This document shows positions 62,199 through 64,000 of a DNA stretch of 64,000 nt, piece by piece (position 1 is the stretch's first letter; each line of letters begins with the position of its first letter). Source of the stretch: ZC4RG29 sp964521255 (GTDB lineage: Bacteria; Bacteroidota; Bacteroidia; Cytophagales; Cyclobacteriaceae); the NCBI GenBank assembly GCA_964521255.1, contig CAZFRM010000020.1, positions 18,210 to 82,209 on the forward strand, in the 5' to 3' direction. A program made the position numbers and the translations under genes. Under the pieces are notes generated by a model. It was not told where the DNA came from and searched no databases. It worked only from the letters and a program-made list of their open reading frames with translations.

Positions 62199-63007
62199 AG
62201 ATAATTTTATTTACTCTAGTCTTAATCGCCCCGATAGGCACATATTCTCAGCCTAATTGTAATGTGTACAAATTGAACAATAATCAGCCATGTTATGAGG
62301 CTTGTATTACCGTAACAGAAAGCGAATCTGGACAAGGAACAAAAGCATCACAACTACAATTCGACAAGGCAATTGAGCTTTGTCCAAGCTTTGATTACGC
62401 GTATTTTGAGAAAGCAGTTCCATATTTAAAACGAGGTGATTTTGTGACTTGGAAAAAACTGATTGACAAAGCAGTAGAGTTAAACCCAACCGGACATTTG
62501 GGTTATAGGGGTTGGTGTAAATATCAATTTGTAAGAGATTACCGAGGAGCAATAAAAGACCTTGAAAAATTGGACTCCTTAATAAGTTATGACATCGGAT
62601 ATTCTATAAATGGTGACTACCAATTGAATATCGCAAAAGCATTATGTTATAAAGCAATCGGACAGAAAAGCAAAGCGGTTGAGATAATTGAGAATCAACT
62701 AGCGCAAAAGGGTTATACCCCTATGATTTATGACTATCTCCATTTGGGAGTATTAAAAATGGAAATGGGTGATACTGACGGAGCAATTGAATATTTAAAG
62801 AAATCAATTGCATTTAACGACTATTTAGCTGAGCCATATTATTACCTGGGACTGATTTACAAAAAACAAAACTTGACAAAGGAGTATAAGGAGCACATGG
62901 AAAAAGCTAAGACCTATTATTTAAAAGGGTACAAGCGATTTGATCCATATACTCATCCAATGGACAAAGTATATTTAGTGGACATAGAAAGAGAATTAAA
63001 GATTTAA
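62195..63007 (+). CDS. Exported TPR-repeat protein
   Basis: A 270-residue protein with a signal peptide (IILFTLVLIAPIGTYSQ) and about four TPR-like helix pairs (QLQFDKAIELCPSFDYAYFE, KLIDKAVELNPTGHLGYRG, GDTDGAIEYLKKSIAFNDYL). TPR proteins scaffold complexes. Coupled to the lipoprotein gene upstream by a four-base overlap, suggesting the pair forms a periplasmic unit. No catalytic motif. Confidence 0.75.
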   Translation: MKIILFTLVLIAPIGTYSQPNCNVYKLNNNQPCYEACITVTESESGQGTKASQLQFDKAIELCPSFDYAYFEKAVPYLKRGDFVTWKKLIDKAVELNPTGHLGYRGWCKYQFVRDYRGAIKDLEKLDSLISYDIGYSINGDYQLNIAKALCYKAIGQKSKAVEIIENQLAQKGYTPMIYDYLHLGVLKMEMGDTDGAIEYLKKSIAFNDYLAEPYYYLGLIYKKQNLTKEYKEHMEKAKTYYLKGYKRFDPYTHPMDKVYLVDIERELKI

Positions 63008-63119
63008 GGAAGGCGAACTGGACGAAAATGTGTTGTCCGGAAATTCCTGACAACCACTCAACACGATGCTATTGCCGGAAAAACATTACCCACCATTAAA
63101 TTAAATACTGGAATATAAA

Positions 63120-63962
63120 ATGAATTTAACAGACCCTACATACAAGCAATGGCTCACCGAACTGAAAGGAAAAATCCGCTCGGTTCAGGTAAAAGCTGCC
63201 ATTGCTGTCAACTCGGCACTTATTCAGTTTTATTGGGAGTTGGGTAAAATGATTGCCGAAAAGCAAACAAACTGGGGCAGTAAATTTTTAGAAAAACTTT
63301 CCAAGGATTTGCAAGAGGAGTTTCCCGAAATGAAAGGATTGTCCGAAAGAAATCTAAAATATTGCAGAATGTTTTACCAGTTCTATGCTCCTGTAAATTT
63401 TGGGCAACAACCTGTTGCCCAATTACAAGCCACAGATAATCAAGAAGAAATATCAGTCCAACAACCAGTTGGGCTATCTGGGCAACAAGCTGTTGCACAA
63501 ATACCGTGGGGACATAATATTCTTATTTTTACTAAATCAAAAAACATAGAAGAAGCCTATTTTTACATACAGCAAACCATAGAAAACAGTTGGAGCAGAG
63601 ATACACTGGCACTACAAATAAAAACAAACTTGTATGCCAGAGCCGGTAAAGCGGTTTCTAACTTCAAAGACACTTTGCCTGAACCTTTATCGGATTTGGC
63701 ACAACAAACCCTTAAAGACCCTTATGTGTTTGATTTTATGACCTTGACAACAGGGTTCAAAGAAAAGGATATTGAAAAGCAATTGATACAGCACATTACC
63801 AAATTCTTATTGGAACTGGGTAAAGGGTTTGCCTTTGTGAGTCAACAATATCATTTGGAAATAGCAGAAAATGATTATTACATTGACTTGCTTTTCTACC
63901 ACATCAAACTCAAATGTTATGTGGTGATCGAACTGAAAAACACAAAATTTCAGAACTCCTGA
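63120..63962 (+). pseudogene. YhcG/DUF1016-family nuclease, C-terminally cut
   Basis: A 280-residue frame with the DUF1016 N-terminal domain (YKQWLTELKGKIRSVQVKAA, EFPEMKGLSERNLKYCRMFY) and the start of the PD-(D/E)XK domain (YHLEIAENDYYIDLLFYHIK, CYVVIELKNTKF). The catalytic Asp and ExK are present. Homologues continue with about 60 residues (KPEYAGKLNFYLS-like), but here the frame stops at once after QNS and the next 38 bases are unrelated. That suggests a truncation by an insertion or deletion at about base 63950. A glutamine-rich insert (GQQPVAQLQ, GQQAVAQI) is repeated within. Functional status is uncertain. Confidence 0.7.
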
Positions 63963-64000
63963 TCTGACCGCGAAAGGAAGGAGGATAAGCAAGTTTGATC

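Overview
The window looks like a chromosomal segment of a member of the Bacteroidota, most likely a Cytophagales-type organism. The reasons are a SusC/SusD outer-membrane pair, a type IX secretion (T9SS) sorting tail on one xylanase, many SPII lipoproteins whose cysteine is followed by G, S, D, R or Q, start-proximal promoter boxes of the TTG-N17/18-TAnnTTTG kind, and GC content that is moderate by eye. I see no rRNA, tRNA, CRISPR array, prophage or complete insertion sequence. No database search was possible, so family names come from motifs and domain order only.

Layout. 1-7.9 kb: housekeeping-like genes (the end of a WG-repeat protein, a PafA-like phosphatase, an APC amino-acid permease, a dTDP-4-dehydrorhamnose-reductase-like SDR, a KilA-N protein, a lipoprotein cyclophilin, MsrB). 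8.1-10.9 kb: three small accessory genes, one of them a frameshifted ankyrin-like gene. 10.9-35.1 kb: a xylan/glucuronoxylan utilisation locus. It contains mannonate dehydratase, GH67, GH30, a T9SS-tailed GH10, a bicupin of unknown role, GH3, a sialate-O-acetylesterase-type esterase, a second GH10, GH115, a LacI-family regulator, SusC, SusD and a SusE-like CBM lipoprotein. Three copies of a LacI-type operator (CGCAATCGGTTGCG and a variant) lie in the two divergent promoter regions, which ties the regulon together. 35.6-49.6 kb: a secreted small protein, an SF1 helicase, a SMUG2-like uracil-DNA glycosylase behind a TPR histidine kinase, a membrane patatin, an AddA-like helicase-nuclease, a broken MNT/HEPN toxin-antitoxin pair, an acetylxylan-esterase-like hydrolase and a kinase-like membrane protein lacking its ATPase domain. 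49.6-56.5 kb: a three-gene minus-strand cluster (two Tat-exported enzymes, an amine oxidase and a PLP aminotransferase, followed by a secreted Hint-domain protein) and an AddB-like nuclease. 56.6-64 kb: accessory DNA with a DUF6364/PIN toxin-antitoxin pair, a SIR2-like gene, an N-acyl-D-amino-acid-deacylase-like amidohydrolase, a T5orf172/GIY-YIG protein, a lipoprotein and TPR gene pair, and a C-terminally cut YhcG/DUF1016 nuclease.

How the genes work together. The xylan locus would bind xylan at the surface (SusC, SusD, CBM lipoprotein) and cut it with GH10 and GH30 enzymes. GH115 and GH67 remove methylglucuronic acid, the esterases remove acetate, and GH3 trims to xylose or arabinose. UxuA feeds the glucuronate branch towards 2-keto-3-deoxygluconate.

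Repeats are unusually informative here. A 114-bp MITE-like palindrome occurs twice in opposite orientations, with a compensatory base-pair change. A 349-bp tandem duplication carries a decayed fragment of the neighbouring esterase gene. A heptamer minisatellite abuts a xylanase stop codon. A CCCGCAGA-type palindromic element occurs twice.
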